The notes under the pieces were generated by a model. It worked only from the letters and a program-made list of their open reading frames with translations, did no database searches and was not told where the DNA came from. This document shows positions 36,085-48,252 of a stretch of DNA of 64,000 nt, piece after piece. The stretch covers positions 28,886,441 through 28,950,440 of the forward strand of contig OZ024900.1 in the NCBI GenBank assembly GCA_964017195.1, in the 5' to 3' direction. The translations under genes were made by a program, and so were the position numbers. This stretch comes from Siderastrea radians (lineage: Eukaryota > Cnidaria > Anthozoa > Scleractinia > Rhizangiidae). Each line of letters opens with the position of its first letter. The stretch's first letter is position 1.

Positions 36085-37690
36085 GGTGTTTCGATACAGT
36101 TTTTTTGGGACCATACCTCACTTTTAAAATCGGTTCTTAGACAGTCTTTATCTTGTTGGATCAACGTGAAATTTGCAGTACTTTTTGGGTTTGGATTGGA
36201 CTTTAGCGCAGTTTACATTTTGTGAAAATCGATATTTCCATGACAACGATAAACAAAAACCTCGAAAACACTAAAATTGAAATTTTACGCGATCCAGACT
36301 TGGCTTTGAAAAGCAAACACCAACATCTTAAACTGTGGTGTATGGTAAACAAAATATACAAGAACAAAAAAAATCTGTATGTTTGTTTCGAAGTAAATCG
36401 CAAAAACATTTCCAACCTTAGTTTTTGCATAGTAATAGTGAATGCACCGAAAAATAGTCAATGCTTTGATGAAATGACTCGAAAATACTTTTAAAATGTG
36501 TCTTTTACTTACTATTTTGCGCCTAGAAAGTTTTGTTGGAAATTGTGTTCGCGATCTCGAGAACGAATTGTTTTTCTAAGGTCATTCGTGTAATAATTTT
36601 GTGATAATTTTTGAATTTGAGCGCTTTTGCGAAAATCTTGAGAACGGCTCGATGGATTTTTTTAAAACATTAAACACGCGTTCTTGACGATGTGTCCAAT
36701 TTTAGTATCGAGTCTTATTAACATTGATTCACTGGAACACTTTTAGATTTAACGCTAAAAAGGACGTATGAACCGACGGAAAAGCTTGCGTTACATATTC
36801 ACATTTGGCAAATAAATGCTAATATATTCAAAGTAATGCGCAAAGCATTTTTCCGTGATTTTTACTTTTCGTTGTAATCTACAGTGCAACAAAGAACAAA
36901 GAAACCAGACAATAATCACGAAGCAATGAATTACGCATTACTTTGAATATATTAACATTTACTTGCCAACTGTGAATTTGTAACGCAACCTTTTCCGTCG
37001 GTTCATACGTCCTTTTTAGCGCTAAATCTAAAAGTGTTCCGGTGAATCAATGTTAATAAGACTCGCCACTAAAATTGGACACATCGTCAAGCACGCGTGT
37101 TTAATGTTTTAAAAAAATCCATCGAGCCGTTCTTAAGATTTTCGCAAAAGCGCTCAAATTCAAAAATTACCACGAAATTATTACACGAATGACCTTAGAA
37201 AAACAATTCGTTCTCGAGATCGCGAACACTGGTTCCAACAAAACTTTCTAGGTGTAAAATAATAAGTAAACGACACATTTTGAAAGTATTTTCGAGCCAT
37301 TTCATCAAAGCATTGATTATTTTTCGGTGCATTTACTACTACTATGCAAAAACTAAGGTTGGAAATGTTTTTGCGATTTACTTCAAAACAAACATACAGA
37401 ATTTTTTTGTTCTTGTATATTTTGTGTGCCATACACCACAGTTTAAGATGTTGGTATTTGTTTTTCAAAGTGAAATCTGGATCGCGGAAAATTTCAATTT
37501 TAGTGTTTTCGAGGTTTTTTGCTTATCGTTGTCATGGAAATATCGATTTTCATAAAATGTAAACCACGCTAAAGTTCAATCCAAAGCCAACAAGTATTGC
37601 AAATTTCACTTTGATCTGACAAGGAAAGGACTGTCTAAGAGCCAATTCAAAAAGTTAGGTATGGTTCCAAAAAAACTGTATCGAAACACC
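36085..37690. mobile_element. Foldback element, 0.76 kb arms, TTAA boundaries
   Basis: Arms about 36085-36841 and 36933-37690 are inverted copies with a spacer near 90 bp. TTAA lies at 36081-36084 and 37691-37694. Ends read GGTGTTTCGATACAG and its complement. The same frame appears in both arms (for example 36222-36494 and 37468-37181); this is a consequence of the duplication. It is close in design and ends to 15133-16983. Confidence 0.85.
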
Positions 37691-38156
37691 TTAAAGTAAA
37701 TGTAATGTGCTACCTTTTTCTTTTTAACTAGAATATGCCATCAGAAGAACTTTTGTCGACCAGGCATTCGGATTCGAAAGGTAATTGACGCGATTTTTTG
37801 GCGATATTTTAGAACCGATTGTATAATAGCAATTTCAAATCGCTTTTGTAAACTAACGGCAATTTATCTGCGATATAGATTTTGATGTCGTAAGAATAGA
37901 TCGCATACGATGTGCGATAGGAAACTGTTTATACTCACATTGCATGCTGTCCGAGCAGCTTTCACCGCTGCACCACATTAGGCGGTAGCTCACACGAGGC
38001 GATTTGTAATTGCACTTCAAATTGCTTCCAGAAAGGCATCATAGGTCGCGGGAGCATAACAGCACTCACTGATCTCAACGTCAAAATGGCCTGCGACATT
38101 AATGTAACCACCAGCATGCGCTTATGCTTATGTCGCAGTGATTTCTGGTGAAAACC

Positions 38157-38257
38157 CAATCTCGTTCCCAGAGTCCGCGTTACCCTAGACCAGCGGTCGG
38201 GAACGAGGCTCGTTCCCGACCGCTGGTCTAGGGCAACGCGGACTATGGGAACGAGCT
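38157..38257. mobile_element. 101-bp hairpin MITE, about 11-bp duplication
   Basis: Two 47-bp arms (38161-38207 and 38209-38255) with two mismatches and a single central base. Each arm itself starts CTCGTTCCC and ends GGGAACGAG, so the palindrome is nested. TGGTGAAAACC flanks it at 38146-38156 and 38258-38268. The duplication size fits the Mutator group. Confidence 0.85.
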
Positions 38258-39334
38258 TGGTGAAAACCAGATAAGGACAAGAGAGGATACATAAGGATTA
38301 ATAGGGAACTTAAGCAAACACGACGGCGACCGCTGACGAGAACGTCCAAAACAAAAGGTTAATTAGCAAAACAATGACTCTGCTCCTGCCATACAGGTTT
38401 TGGTACATTTATTTGCCGTGCAAAACAACAACGTGAAATGACCAATTAATTCAAAGTTTCATGTAGAACGTGAACACCGGACAGTGATTTTTCTTTTTTC
38501 TACCTGAACTATAACGCCGTCCTTACAGAGTCAGCTTCCGGATTGTCCAGCCACATTAGACAGTTAGAACGAGTTGAAACTATCGCAAACAAGTTTGAAA
38601 TATTTGGAAGTCATTTTTAAAGTGACGTTTTCCTTGGTGTTGCTGTCGTGGTTTCTTAAGCTCCCTAATACTAAGTACCTTCCTCGTACGTTCATGTTTA
38701 TGTTTGTGTTGCTTTCGTTTTCACTAGAAGGTCCCTGCGCCTGCGCTTGCTACGCTTGTTAAAACCTTGCCTTGGTTTTGAAAGATCTCTCCTGAAAAGA
38801 CGGCCTAAAAACTATATGGAAAACATACAAACGAGGTATGTTTCAACTGTTTGGTCTTGTTTCAGTTTCCTTTTTGTGTCTCAAATATTTAAACGGTGCC
38901 TGGAATTGGGGGGTAACCGCGCATTTTTTAAAGATAATTGAGCTTAATTAAATCTGGAAAGAAATTGCCATACATTTTTTGTATTTTAAAGCTTTTTTAA
39001 AATTATGATTCCTTAATTATCTCTGACAAATGCGCTGCTACCCACATTTTCTTTTTAGATTCCAATAACCCTTGCTAAGATCTGCTTTTCCCCATAGTCA
39101 TAACCTTTGCGAAAATACTTCTGTATTAAGAGGTACCGTCCTTAACACCTGTTCTCGCAAACTTGGCTTAACGTAACGCGCTACGTTAACTCAACAGTCG
39201 GCGATCGCAGAATCCCTAGCTATAGCGTCTCACTACCAAAATCCAGCCAAATACTGATTTCTGAAGATCTTTTAAATTTTCTTCTAAAATCCCTAAACCC
39301 CTAAACCACTTATTTGAACGATCTTGAAGTGGGT
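38258..39334. other. No gene recognised
   Basis: Short frames only; a polypyrimidine and several ATGs but no exon pair. Confidence 0.4.
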
Positions 39335-39388
39335 TAGCCTGCGTGCAGACGTCTCCTATGGAAATAGGAGACGTCTGCACGCAGGTTA
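39335..39388. mobile_element. 54-bp perfect-hairpin insertion with 9-bp duplication
   Basis: Starts TAGCCTGCGTGCAGACG and ends CGTCTGCACGCAGGTTA; arms of about 25 bp pair with one mismatch around a tiny loop. GAAGTGGGT flanks it exactly (39326-39334 and 39389-39397). Same terminal rule (TAG...CTA-like, 9 bp) as 17293 and 18423. Confidence 0.9.
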
Positions 39389-39596
39389 GAAGTGGGTCAA
39401 CCCCAAAACCACGTAAAGCCATTTACCGTAAACCCTGTTTAGATGGTGAAAACATAGAATTAACATCGGATAGAGCCATTACAAACAATTAGAAGACGGA
39501 GCGGTAGGCCTACAGAAACGAAAAGTCACACATTAAAATGCTGAAAGTGGCACTATTGTGGCAATGAATGAAAACTGCTGCAGTGTTGATTGGGGA

Positions 39597-39775
39597 CGTA
39601 CGATCCTGGGGGGCGGGGCATTTGCTCTCTTCCTTCGTCCCCACCGCGGGGCATTTGGCAGCTTAAGTGTCCCCACCCCCGGGAATTTGCCATCAAAGAA
39701 AAAATAAAAGCTAATGCCCGGGGGTTAGCCCGGTGGGGGGGGAGGCATGGGCGCAGCTGGAATTGACCGTTGCAT
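39597..39775 (-). repeat. Dispersed C/G-rich repeat, copy 2 (inverted)
   Basis: Reverse-strand match to 20685-20840, including 'gcatttggcagcttaagtgt' and 'aatgcccgggggttagcccg' on the plus strand. Ends at 'ctggaattgaccg'. Confidence 0.65.
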
Positions 39776-40046
39776 ATTTAGGTCACTGCAAAGAAATGCA
39801 AAGGCCCACGTTTCGCGCGTTAGCTCTTCGCTGAAGCTTGAAACACAGGGGGAGATATGAAGCAAATAAAATACGTTTCTAACGAACACTCCATAGATTC
39901 AGAATTTAGGGGCTGTTCCCAATGTGCGAGAACGAATTATTTTAAATCCATCATCCAACACTTCAGGTAACACTGGACGTACCACTGAAGGCCTCATATG
40001 TTGTCATTATTGTCAACAAATGCAAAGTAAAATTTGTTCATGGAAC

Positions 40047-40052
40047 TTTATT
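40047..40052 (-). promoter_or_regulatory. Poly(A) signal of the eight-cysteine gene
   Basis: AATAAA in 'gttgtgAAATAAAgttcc' on the minus strand, 82 bases after the stop. The paralogue has 'gttgtcAAATAAAtttcc' at the matching place. Confidence 0.7.
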
Positions 40053-40134
40053 TCACAACTCTTGTCTCAGAGTAACTTTATAAATGAAACTGTTTTGCAT
40101 TATAACATTACTTCACGTTGTGCTTTTATATATT

Positions 40135-41493
40135 TTACTTCTTATCATATCTGCAGGAACAATCCGCCCTTGTTAAATCCGCTGTGTAGTCAATGTTGCT
40201 ATGATGTAAGTAGCAAGAAATGTCTTCTGAACCTGCGAAGTTCATCTGAAGGCATTGCTGAGCTCCAGTACAAAGGACAAACGGGCAATTACACCACGGC
40301 ACAGCAGGGTCCTTTCTGTTATAGTCTGTGCATGTTTTTTCGTCACCTAGGTATGTTATAGAGTCGAAGTGAACTGGTACAACTTCAACGTCTGTAAAAT
40401 AATAAGAAGAAAATTAACGATGATGATGAAAGTCCGATGTATGTCTTCTTAGTAGTCGATGTGTATTTTCGCTTGATATATGATGTTCTGGCCGTTGCAA
40501 TTCCCGTCCATGGGGCAGGCGTTAGGATTCCGACAGTTACAATTTTTACTTCATCACTCTGTTCTGATTTGCTTAATACAGACTTGTTATGGTTTGATAT
40601 GATGGTTTTCATATTAGGCTTGTAGCTATAGATTAATTTAATCGTGTTTCGGTTAAAAATTTTGTGGAGGGGATTAGATTTAGGGAAGTGCAGGTTGATC
40701 AGTGAAAGGAGCATTTTCCAATGTTTGTTTCTACGTTTTTACTGTACGGTGGATTGTACCAGATAACTTCCCTAAATCTAATCCCCTCCACAAAATTTTT
40801 ATACCTGCAACAACTAGGTTTAGGACCTGATTTAACAAACACCAAAGCAGGGTCAATGCATATGGAAATTTAAACGCGGATCAAAGAGGGAAAGGTGAAA
40901 TGATTTATCGACACTTTAACAATAACGGACACAGGGGTTTGGAGGACATGACCATACAGCTTATAGACCGTGTCAAGGAAGAAAAGGAATTGCGAGAGAA
41001 GGAGGGTCAGTGTATGTATAAACTTGGACCCTTAACACCTCATGGTCTCAATGATAATGACGGGTTTTACGCTCAAAAAGTCGCGCGCGGTTACACGCGC
41101 GTGCTAACAGTATTTTGTTAGTTGCGTGTGCGTAAGAACGTAACTTTGAATTCTACCGATTGAATATTGTAATACGATCCTTGTAACGGTTTTTAGTCAC
41201 CCTGAAGAAGAGCACTGAGTTCACTATTTTTTGACAGTTGCAGGGTTTACTTTAGTAAACAATGCATAGTTCTGATCTCCTGCTTTCAGCTACCATTTCA
41301 GAAATAACATGCTGTTGTACTCCCCCCCCTCCACTCCTTTGCCCCCCTCCCCTCCCTATCCCCTAGGTTTACTGCTCCCTGTCCACCTCAACTTACCATG
41401 TTGCTTTCCATGATGCTTCTTCTTGTCTTTGGCTTGGGCCGACAAAAATGTCACAGACAATAGGAAAATAACACAGATGACCTTGAAAGGCAT
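40135..41493 (-). CDS. Small secreted eight-cysteine protein, two exons, intact
   Basis: Exon 1 is 41493-41397: ATG, then a hydrophobic signal peptide ([19 protein letters not shown]) followed by a lysine/histidine-rich stretch, ending CATG/GTAAGT in phase 1. Exon 2 is 40391-40135: acceptor attttacag, then the mature region and TAA. Total 117 residues. The mature part has eight cysteines: [22 protein letters not shown] and DCSC. This spacing suggests four disulphides. A poly(A) signal (AATAAA, minus strand) is at 40052-40047. The paralogue at 60728-61646 shares cysteine spacing, intron phase and 3' UTR wording, which is strong support. I do not recognise the family; function unknown. Penelope remnants fill much of the 1 kb intron. 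Confidence 0.8.
40400..40700 (-). pseudogene. Penelope-like element fragment (GIY-YIG linker region)
   Basis: The minus strand reads [20 protein letters not shown] and [13 protein letters not shown]. After a frameshift come [15 protein letters not shown] and then KTYIGL. This order, a cysteine motif followed by the start of a GIY-YIG nuclease, is typical of Penelope-like retroelements. The nuclease domain is cut off after its first motif. It lies in the intron of the eight-cysteine gene, on the same strand. Confidence 0.75.
40654..40801. repeat. 36-bp perfect inverted repeat
   Basis: 40654-40689 and 40766-40801 are exact reverse complements (core 'gaggggattagatttaggga'), 76 bp apart. Both encode the same Penelope segment [11 protein letters not shown] in opposite orientation. 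Confidence 0.9.
40766..41230 (+). pseudogene. Second Penelope-like fragment, opposite orientation
   Basis: After the inverted [11 protein letters not shown] piece, a plus-strand frame (40900-41121) reads [18 protein letters not shown], then [19 protein letters not shown]. The RHF...LED...KE..W/C...L.P.GLN order is that of the end of a Penelope-like or related GIY-YIG reading frame. 'accctgaagaagagc' at 41200 resembles the element's 3' region. It ends about 170 bp before exon 1 of the secreted-protein gene. Confidence 0.6.
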
Positions 41494-43309
41494 GTTATCT
41501 GAGAGAGCGATTACAAAGAAATAAAATAAAATGAAATGAAATTAAAATAAAACAAGATAAGATAAGATGACACAAAATAAAGCAAAACTGGTTTACACAC
41601 ACAATATTTGGGGTTCAATTTATTGTTGGTTCCCTCCTTTCTCCAAGAGTATTTAACGATTCGTCTTCTATACTTTTCCTCTCTTCCAGCCCAATCCGTG
41701 ATCAGCGAAGCACTGGATTTTGGGCCTATTTTCAAGGAGGTAACTTGGGTAGCCGTGGACAATGGTTCCCATTAGCAATAAAGTGGTATTTCTATCAAAA
41801 ACAAAAAACACGTGGTTTATCAAAGAAGGGCCCTTACAAGCTCGAGTTAATTTGTGAGCCATTAGGTACAAAAGCTACCGAATTTCTGTTTCGAAATAGC
41901 AAAAAATACATATTGCAAAAATGAAAACCCACTAGAACTTCAAACCAAACCGTAGGTTGCTATAATTAAACCTCTGAAATCTGCTGTAATGCAATATACA
42001 GCAATACAGCAAGAAATGCCGTTAGAAAAGGCCGTAAGCAGTTTCGTTACCTGTATATTTGCTTAACTACTTGTCGAAAGGTGATCCCTAACTAAATACC
42101 GAGGGTTAAAGGTTTCTCTTGAACGAATCTTTTCCACAATGTTTCGTTGAAGCCTAAGCTTGTTTTAACTGCTTGTTTTGATTCGACGAAATTAACCAAG
42201 TGCAGATTCTATCGTTTTTGTTCCCTCTTTGTATGAGCTAGATAGATATACAAATACATGAACTAAATTAAAAGGCCGAACTTTATGACAGACTTTTCAT
42301 AACCAAATAAATTCATTATCATGCATGTAATCTTCGACGGAAATTAACTTTCTTGTTCTATCTACAAAAGGCTACGGAAGTCCAAGCCCTGAAATGAAAT
42401 GTATGTCTCATTTTTCAGTTGCCAACATTCGGATAAGTCTTCTCTTTGACGAAAATGCTAAACTCTGTCCTGGAACAGTTAATTCGTTGCTGCGAGCCCT
42501 CAAATTTCAAGTCCATTTGAATTGAGTTTTGCCTTTAAATCCTTATAATGTCTAAAACCCCTTTTAAAAATTGTTGCATACAACAGTCAGTCGGGGCACC
42601 ATTTTTCAAAGGGTGCCTGAACACCTCCAAATAAGCGTGGTGGAGCCATTGCAATATGCCTCTGATCCCTGAGTCTCCAAGGAAACCATGGTCAAAATAT
42701 AACCTCTCTCCCTTCCCCACCCCCACAGGATATCATATAGTGACTTTGAACAACCTACTAAGACGAAACTTTCGTAGAACTGTAAGACAGTGAAAATGTG
42801 GCCACAGATTACTTAACTGCAACGAATAACCTTTTATCTTTTACTCAGTTTCGTTTTTATGAAATTTCTTATTTTCTCACATCGATAAAATGTCGCGAAA
42901 AAAAAGGAGAAAACATCGAAATCCACAGAAAATAATAGTGTAAAGGTACTTAATTACGCTTGTTTGTTATACAGTAAGGTTACTGCATGTGTTATTGACC
43001 ACAAAACCTTTTTTATTTTTTTACCTTTCTCGATTTCGCACACGACTCATGCATCCTTTGAATCCCTCAAATTTTGCAGGTCCTTTTTGACCATTTTTCT
43101 GAATTCTAAACCTGGGAGACTGAAAGGCGTTAATACGGTAGCATAAACGTTTTACGAGAAGTAGCTTATAATTACCTCGACTGCAAAAACCTTGATATTT
43201 GAATACCTCAGCACACTAGTGGAAACAATAGACACAAGTATTTTTTAGTAAATAAAGATCATATTCCCATAACAAATGTTGTTTAAAAATTTGTTAGTAA
43301 ACAATATTA
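41494..43309. other. Upstream region of the eight-cysteine gene, no other gene
   Basis: Contains the putative promoter side of the minus-strand gene and an (A)-rich GATAA-type tract at 41520-41590. No TATA box is clear. A faint copy of the 43386 repeat border occurs at 43175-43230. Confidence 0.4.
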
Positions 43310-44575
43310 ACAATCGAAAAATAGTATTCAAGGATCACAACTCTTCTAAGAAAGTCTTATTAAGTGGAAAGGAAAGAAAAATCTTACCTTCAGTTTACTG
43401 CAAAACCAGCATTGATAACTGAATGCCTTTACACACCTCACAGATAATATAGGATAGTGGTAACAATAGGAAGAATACTTGCCAAGTTGGCAGTCCACAT
43501 ATCTGCGCTGCAAGAGTTCGACACCAGTTGTTTCGCAGCTTGCTAACTAGTAAAGCGCATCATTGAATTTAACGCTAAACAAGTGGTGTATTTCGAAGAA
43601 TACAATCAAACATCAGTGGGAAGTTTGCCAAACAATAGGGACAAAAACTGGCACCAAACGTGTGGGAGATCGCCTCAGATTTCATTTTTCAAATCTAAAA
43701 CAAACAAATAATATTACACGAAAGTACTGCTTAAAAGTTTTTATATATGTTTTGAATGATAACACTTTCGTGATTTATTGACAAAGTCAAATTCTACGCG
43801 TCTACTGATTTGGCAACAGTTTTTCACAGCTTGTTAAGGAATAAAGCGCCGCATGGACAAATTTAGGGCTAAACCAGTGGCGTAAAGTGTTACTTGCTCG
43901 GGAAGCTGTAAAGCAGTGTCATTCTGTAATATAATACTGCTTGAATTCTGTTTGTTTGTTTACATTGTTTAGTTTTTTACACTTTATAAAATGACATAGA
44001 AGACAATTTCCAACCTTTTTGTTACCAGTTTTGCGGCCACTTTCACAGATTAATGATTCCGTTTTTCACTAATTTACCTATTCTATCAAACAATGGCAAT
44101 TTTGTCTCCTTTGCTTGAAAACAAATGGTCCTGCTGTACGTTCAGATGTCCAAAGGAAATCTTCCCACCATATTATGTTTGTAAAAGTGTGAAAGATCGC
44201 CTCATGTTTCGTTTTTCAAATTAAAAGAAAAAAACAGGCAAAGTTGTATTCTGTGCGTCTATTAATTCAACACCAGTTTTTTCGCAGCTTATTAAGGAAT
44301 AAAGCGCGTCAATGAATTTAAGGCTAAACCAGTGGCGTATTGTGAAGACTACAATAAAACATCAGGGGGTGAAGTTTGCCAAACGGGGATAAACAATAGA
44401 AAGGTTACATCCTACGTGGTCCTATACAAAATACGCCACTGTTAATTTGTTGAAAGAATCACCGATCGCTCTTGTTTTCCTTGCGAAGTATAATTTCTTT
44501 TGTCTTAGTTTAAAAGTGACTTAAATATTGTTGTTTTCCAGTTGCAATCGCTTTGTTGTTTACGAAAAAAGTCCA
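43310..44575 (+). repeat. Left arm of a large inverted repeat
   Basis: Matches 53630-53275 and 51287-50815 in inverted orientation. Phrases: 'ggtaacaatag', 'aagcgcatcattgaatttaa', 'gaagtttgccaaac', 'cagttgcaatcgctttgttg'. Internally it holds two or three related units of about 300 bp and an extra block of about 430 bp (43795-44235) absent from the right arm. No gene. Confidence 0.75.
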
Positions 44576-44736
44576 ATCGTCCTCGACGTCGTCGTCTACT
44601 GAAGCGATAGCTGCGGCCTCGGGTGTGGATTTCTACTGAGAAGCCGTCACACCGTACTACACACAAAATATTTAAAAAATTACCAAAGTAGTTTAAATTG
44701 AGCTAAAAAAAAGAAGACAGTCAACCTTAATTATAT

Positions 44737-46058
44737 GGATGTTACTAAAAGGAGGAATGGGGAATGGGGAATGGGGAATAGGGAACGGGGAATGAGAATT
44801 ATTGGTCAGCGGTAATACCTCAAAAATTTAGTTGGAATCTGCGCAGTACGGCAAAGAGACGAGGACTGCACGTTGTAAGCGAAAGATGGAAGGTAAGAAT
44901 ACTTATCTGTCATTTTTCCCAGAGTCAGTTTGGAATGATCGATTTTCCGTTTACTAAAATCAACCAAAACTATTGATTTGCAAGTAATGAGAGTGACGAT
45001 AAAGTAAGGATCACGAGTTTATCGTTATCGACAGGTTGGTATAAAAGCATTCGCATTACTTTGAGTACAGTCGCTTCGTGTGTTAACTGGTAAAGACAAC
45101 GAATAACTTAAATGTTCTCTGTTATTTTGACGTTTTAGGGAAGAACCAGTGACAGAGGATGTTTCTATGTTTGCAACTGGTGAGAATGATCTTTGTTTAA
45201 GGTAAAATTTAAACCGACCGCTGCTTAACTGTTACAGCACTTGCCATCGAATTTTGAATTGATTTTATTGGCGTTCACACTTGAGTTACACAATATCTAG
45301 ATTCATTTATGGTTTGTAGAAAGAACTGAAGGAAGTGACTGCAATGTTCAGCTGTTCTTCAATTAAGCAGAAAATACCCCAGAGAAGAGGCATGGAGAAT
45401 AGACAGGCAGAATAGCTCAATATTCTAGTCACTTTACTCAGTTCTTTCTGCAAACCATAAATGAATCTAGATTGTAACTCAAATATGAGCGCCATTAAAA
45501 TCAATTCAATTCAGCAGCGGTAGGTTTAAACTTTCAAATCGTATTCCACGTTTTTATACCTTATACAAAGATTTATTCTCACCAGTTGCAAACATAGAAT
45601 CATCTTCTGTCACTGGTTCGTCGCTAAAACGACAAAATACAAAGAACATATACTCGTAGTTTTAATAATAGCACTCCAAGCGACTGTAATCAAAGTGATA
45701 CGAATCTTTTTACACCAACCTGTGGATAACGATTCACTCGTGATTCTTAACATTATCGTCACTCTCATTACCTGCAAATCAAATTGGTTAATTTTGATAT
45801 ACAGAAACTCAATAATCCCAAAAACTTGGGAAAACTGATAGATAAATATTCTTACCTTCCATCTGTCGCTTTCCACGTGCAGTCCTCGTCTCTTTGCCGT
45901 TCTGCGCAGACTCCAACTTAATTTTTAGGTATTACCGCTGACCAAAATTTCTCATTCCCCATTCCTCATTGCCCATTGCCCATTGCCCACTGCCCACTGC
46001 CCATTGCCCATTGCCCATTCCCATTCTCCATTCCCCATTCCCCGTTTTAGTAACATCC
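44737..46058. mobile_element. Foldback element with terminal heptamer arrays, 10-bp duplication
   Basis: Arms about 44737-45330 and 45436-46058 are inverted copies around a spacer near 100 bp. The left border is GGATGTTACTAAAA and the right is its complement. TTAATTATAT stands on both sides (44727-44736 and 46059-46068). Just inside each end is a heptamer array, (GGGGAAT)n left and (CCCATTG)n right, longer on the right. A partial third copy is at 62703. The 9-11 bp class of duplication fits the Mutator group. No transposase seen. Confidence 0.85.
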
Positions 46059-46998
46059 TTAATTATATTTCAGATGTCAATGCTTTTGCGCCACATTATA
46101 GATGATTAAGATGTTTTGTCCTTCGTCAACTGCGGACTTATGCTTTGTTACTAGCCTGCGTAGCAGGCGTAAACGGGGAAGGGGAAGGGGAAGGGGAGCA
46201 AGAACGTGGGAAAAATGGGGGACTGGGGGCTAGGGACGAGGGAACGCCTGTTACAAAGACCCCCATTTTTTTCATTTCTGCGGCCGGATCGGTTAATTTT
46301 TGACAGTAAGTCCCACGGGAATGACGTAATAAGACGAGATTTTGTCATTGTCAGAGAAGATTTCAAAAAAGCATTGCACCGTTTCACGCATGAATTTCAA
46401 GGCAGTGTAAATATCCCGTTATTGGAATGAAGACTCGCCTTTTGAGAACTATAAATCGAAGAAGAAGCCCTAAGAAAGGCTTGACACCTTAAAGAGTGGA
46501 ATTCAGAGAACTAAAAGCGAAGAAAATATTATTATTTGAGAACAGACGGTTGTTTTAAAGAGAAATCTGCCTTTGCAAGAAATCACTCAAGCTGTTAATC
46601 CATGGTAAAGTAAATTACATTTTTGATTGTAAATTTGTGTTGAAATGTTTATTTTAATTGTCCGATTCTTCATATTATGGCTTTCGTGTAACTTTTGAAA
46701 AGCGTGAAGTTCGGTCAATAAATGCCGTTCAAAATGTATCGCGGTTTTTCGCTTGCGTGTTTTAAAATAAGCTTACCTTTCCTAAAAGCGAAAATTGAAC
46801 GCGTTTGGTTTTTAGAAGCAAAGAGGAGTTTATCTTAATGAATCGTTTTATTTTAAAAAGTTCCGTGTCTGTTATTTCGAAAATAAGCACAATTGAGTGT
46901 CGTTCAATATAAGTCGCTCTTTGATTCGCAAAAAGTTCTCATCCTAACTTTATTTTCACACGCTTCTTTGAATTACGATGGCCTACAAGGGACACGCT

Positions 46999-47158
46999 GC
47001 AAACAAAAAAGAAACCACGCAAACAAAAAAGAAAACAATCAAATAAAAAAGAAAACACGCAAACAAAAAAGAAAACAAGCAAATCAAAAAGAAAACACGC
47101 ATATAAAAAAGAAACCACGCAAATAAAAATGGAACCACGTAAACAAAAAAGAAAAACG
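46999..47158. repeat. 20-bp minisatellite, eight units (left arm)
   Basis: Unit 'gcaaacaaaaaagaaaccac' with substitutions, exact 20-bp period. The inverted counterpart is at 48052-48252. Confidence 0.9.
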
Positions 47159-48051
47159 GAAGTGAAAATAAGAAAAATGCTCCAGGCCTCGCAAGCTGCG
47201 AGGCCTGGCGCTTCGTATGAGTTGTGGGGCAAATAATTGCTCAAAGTATGGAGTATTTCTTTCGAATCCCACAAGCGAATCATCTAGCAAGACCATAGGG
47301 TTCAAGGAATGCAAAACAGGAGAGAGACGGAGCGAACTACCCGATTTCAACCTAAGAAATAGCTCAAGACACTGTGTATGGTGAGCAAGTCGAAGGCCAA
47401 GGAAACTGAAGTGTCAATACAGGCTTCATGAAACTGGAGGTGTCAGGCAATCTGAAGAGATGCCGAGGCAAGACCTCGCCAGTGAAAGTTAAACCAACAG
47501 CATACGTTCAGTGTACCTTGGATAAAGGTGTGACGAAGCACACGAATCACGACAAAGAGGTCAATGAAGGATTGGAATACGTTTTGCTGTACCCTGTTCA
47601 CAGTGAAGTTATTAACTTACCAGGCACAACCAGCCAAAGTACATCCAAAGCTGCAAAGTATATCCAGACTACATTGAGGGTTTGCTGTTGGTTAAACTTT
47701 CACTGGTGAGGTCTTTCCTCGGCATCTCTTCTGATTGCCTGAGGCCTCCAGTTCAATGAAGCCTATATTGACACTTCTGTTTCCTTGGCCTGCCACTTGC
47801 TCACCGTAGTCAGTGCCTTGAGCTTTTTCTTCGGCTGAAATTGGGTGGATCGCTCCGTTTCTTTCTTTTTTAAAATTCCTTGAGCCCTATGGTCTTGCTG
47901 GATGATTCGCTTGCGGGATTCGAAAGAAATACTCCATACTTTGAGAAATTATTTGCTCCACAACTTACACAAAACATGGCCGCTTGCGAGGCCTGGAGCT
48001 CAGGCCGTACGCGTTTTTCCTATTTACTTCCGTTTTGTGTTTCACTTCAGT

Positions 48052-48252
48052 TTTCTTTTTTATTTGCGTGGTTTCTTTCTTGTCTGCGTGGTTTCATTTT
48101 TATTTGCGTGGTTTCTTAATTTTGTTTGCGTAGTTTCTTTTTTCTTTGCGTGTTTTCTTTTTTCTTTGCTTGTTTTCTTTTTTGTTTGCGCGGTTTTCTT
48201 TTTTGTTTGCGTAGTTTCCTTTTTTGTTTGCGTGGTTTCTTTTTTGTTTGCA
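48052..48252. repeat. 20-bp minisatellite, about ten units (right arm)
   Basis: Unit 'tttgcgtggtttcttttttg', the complement of the left array with one or two more units. Confidence 0.9.

Noticed and set aside
44750..44800. Telomere repeat
   Set aside because: Heptamer GGGGAAT is not an animal telomere unit (TTAGGG) and lies inside a transposon end.
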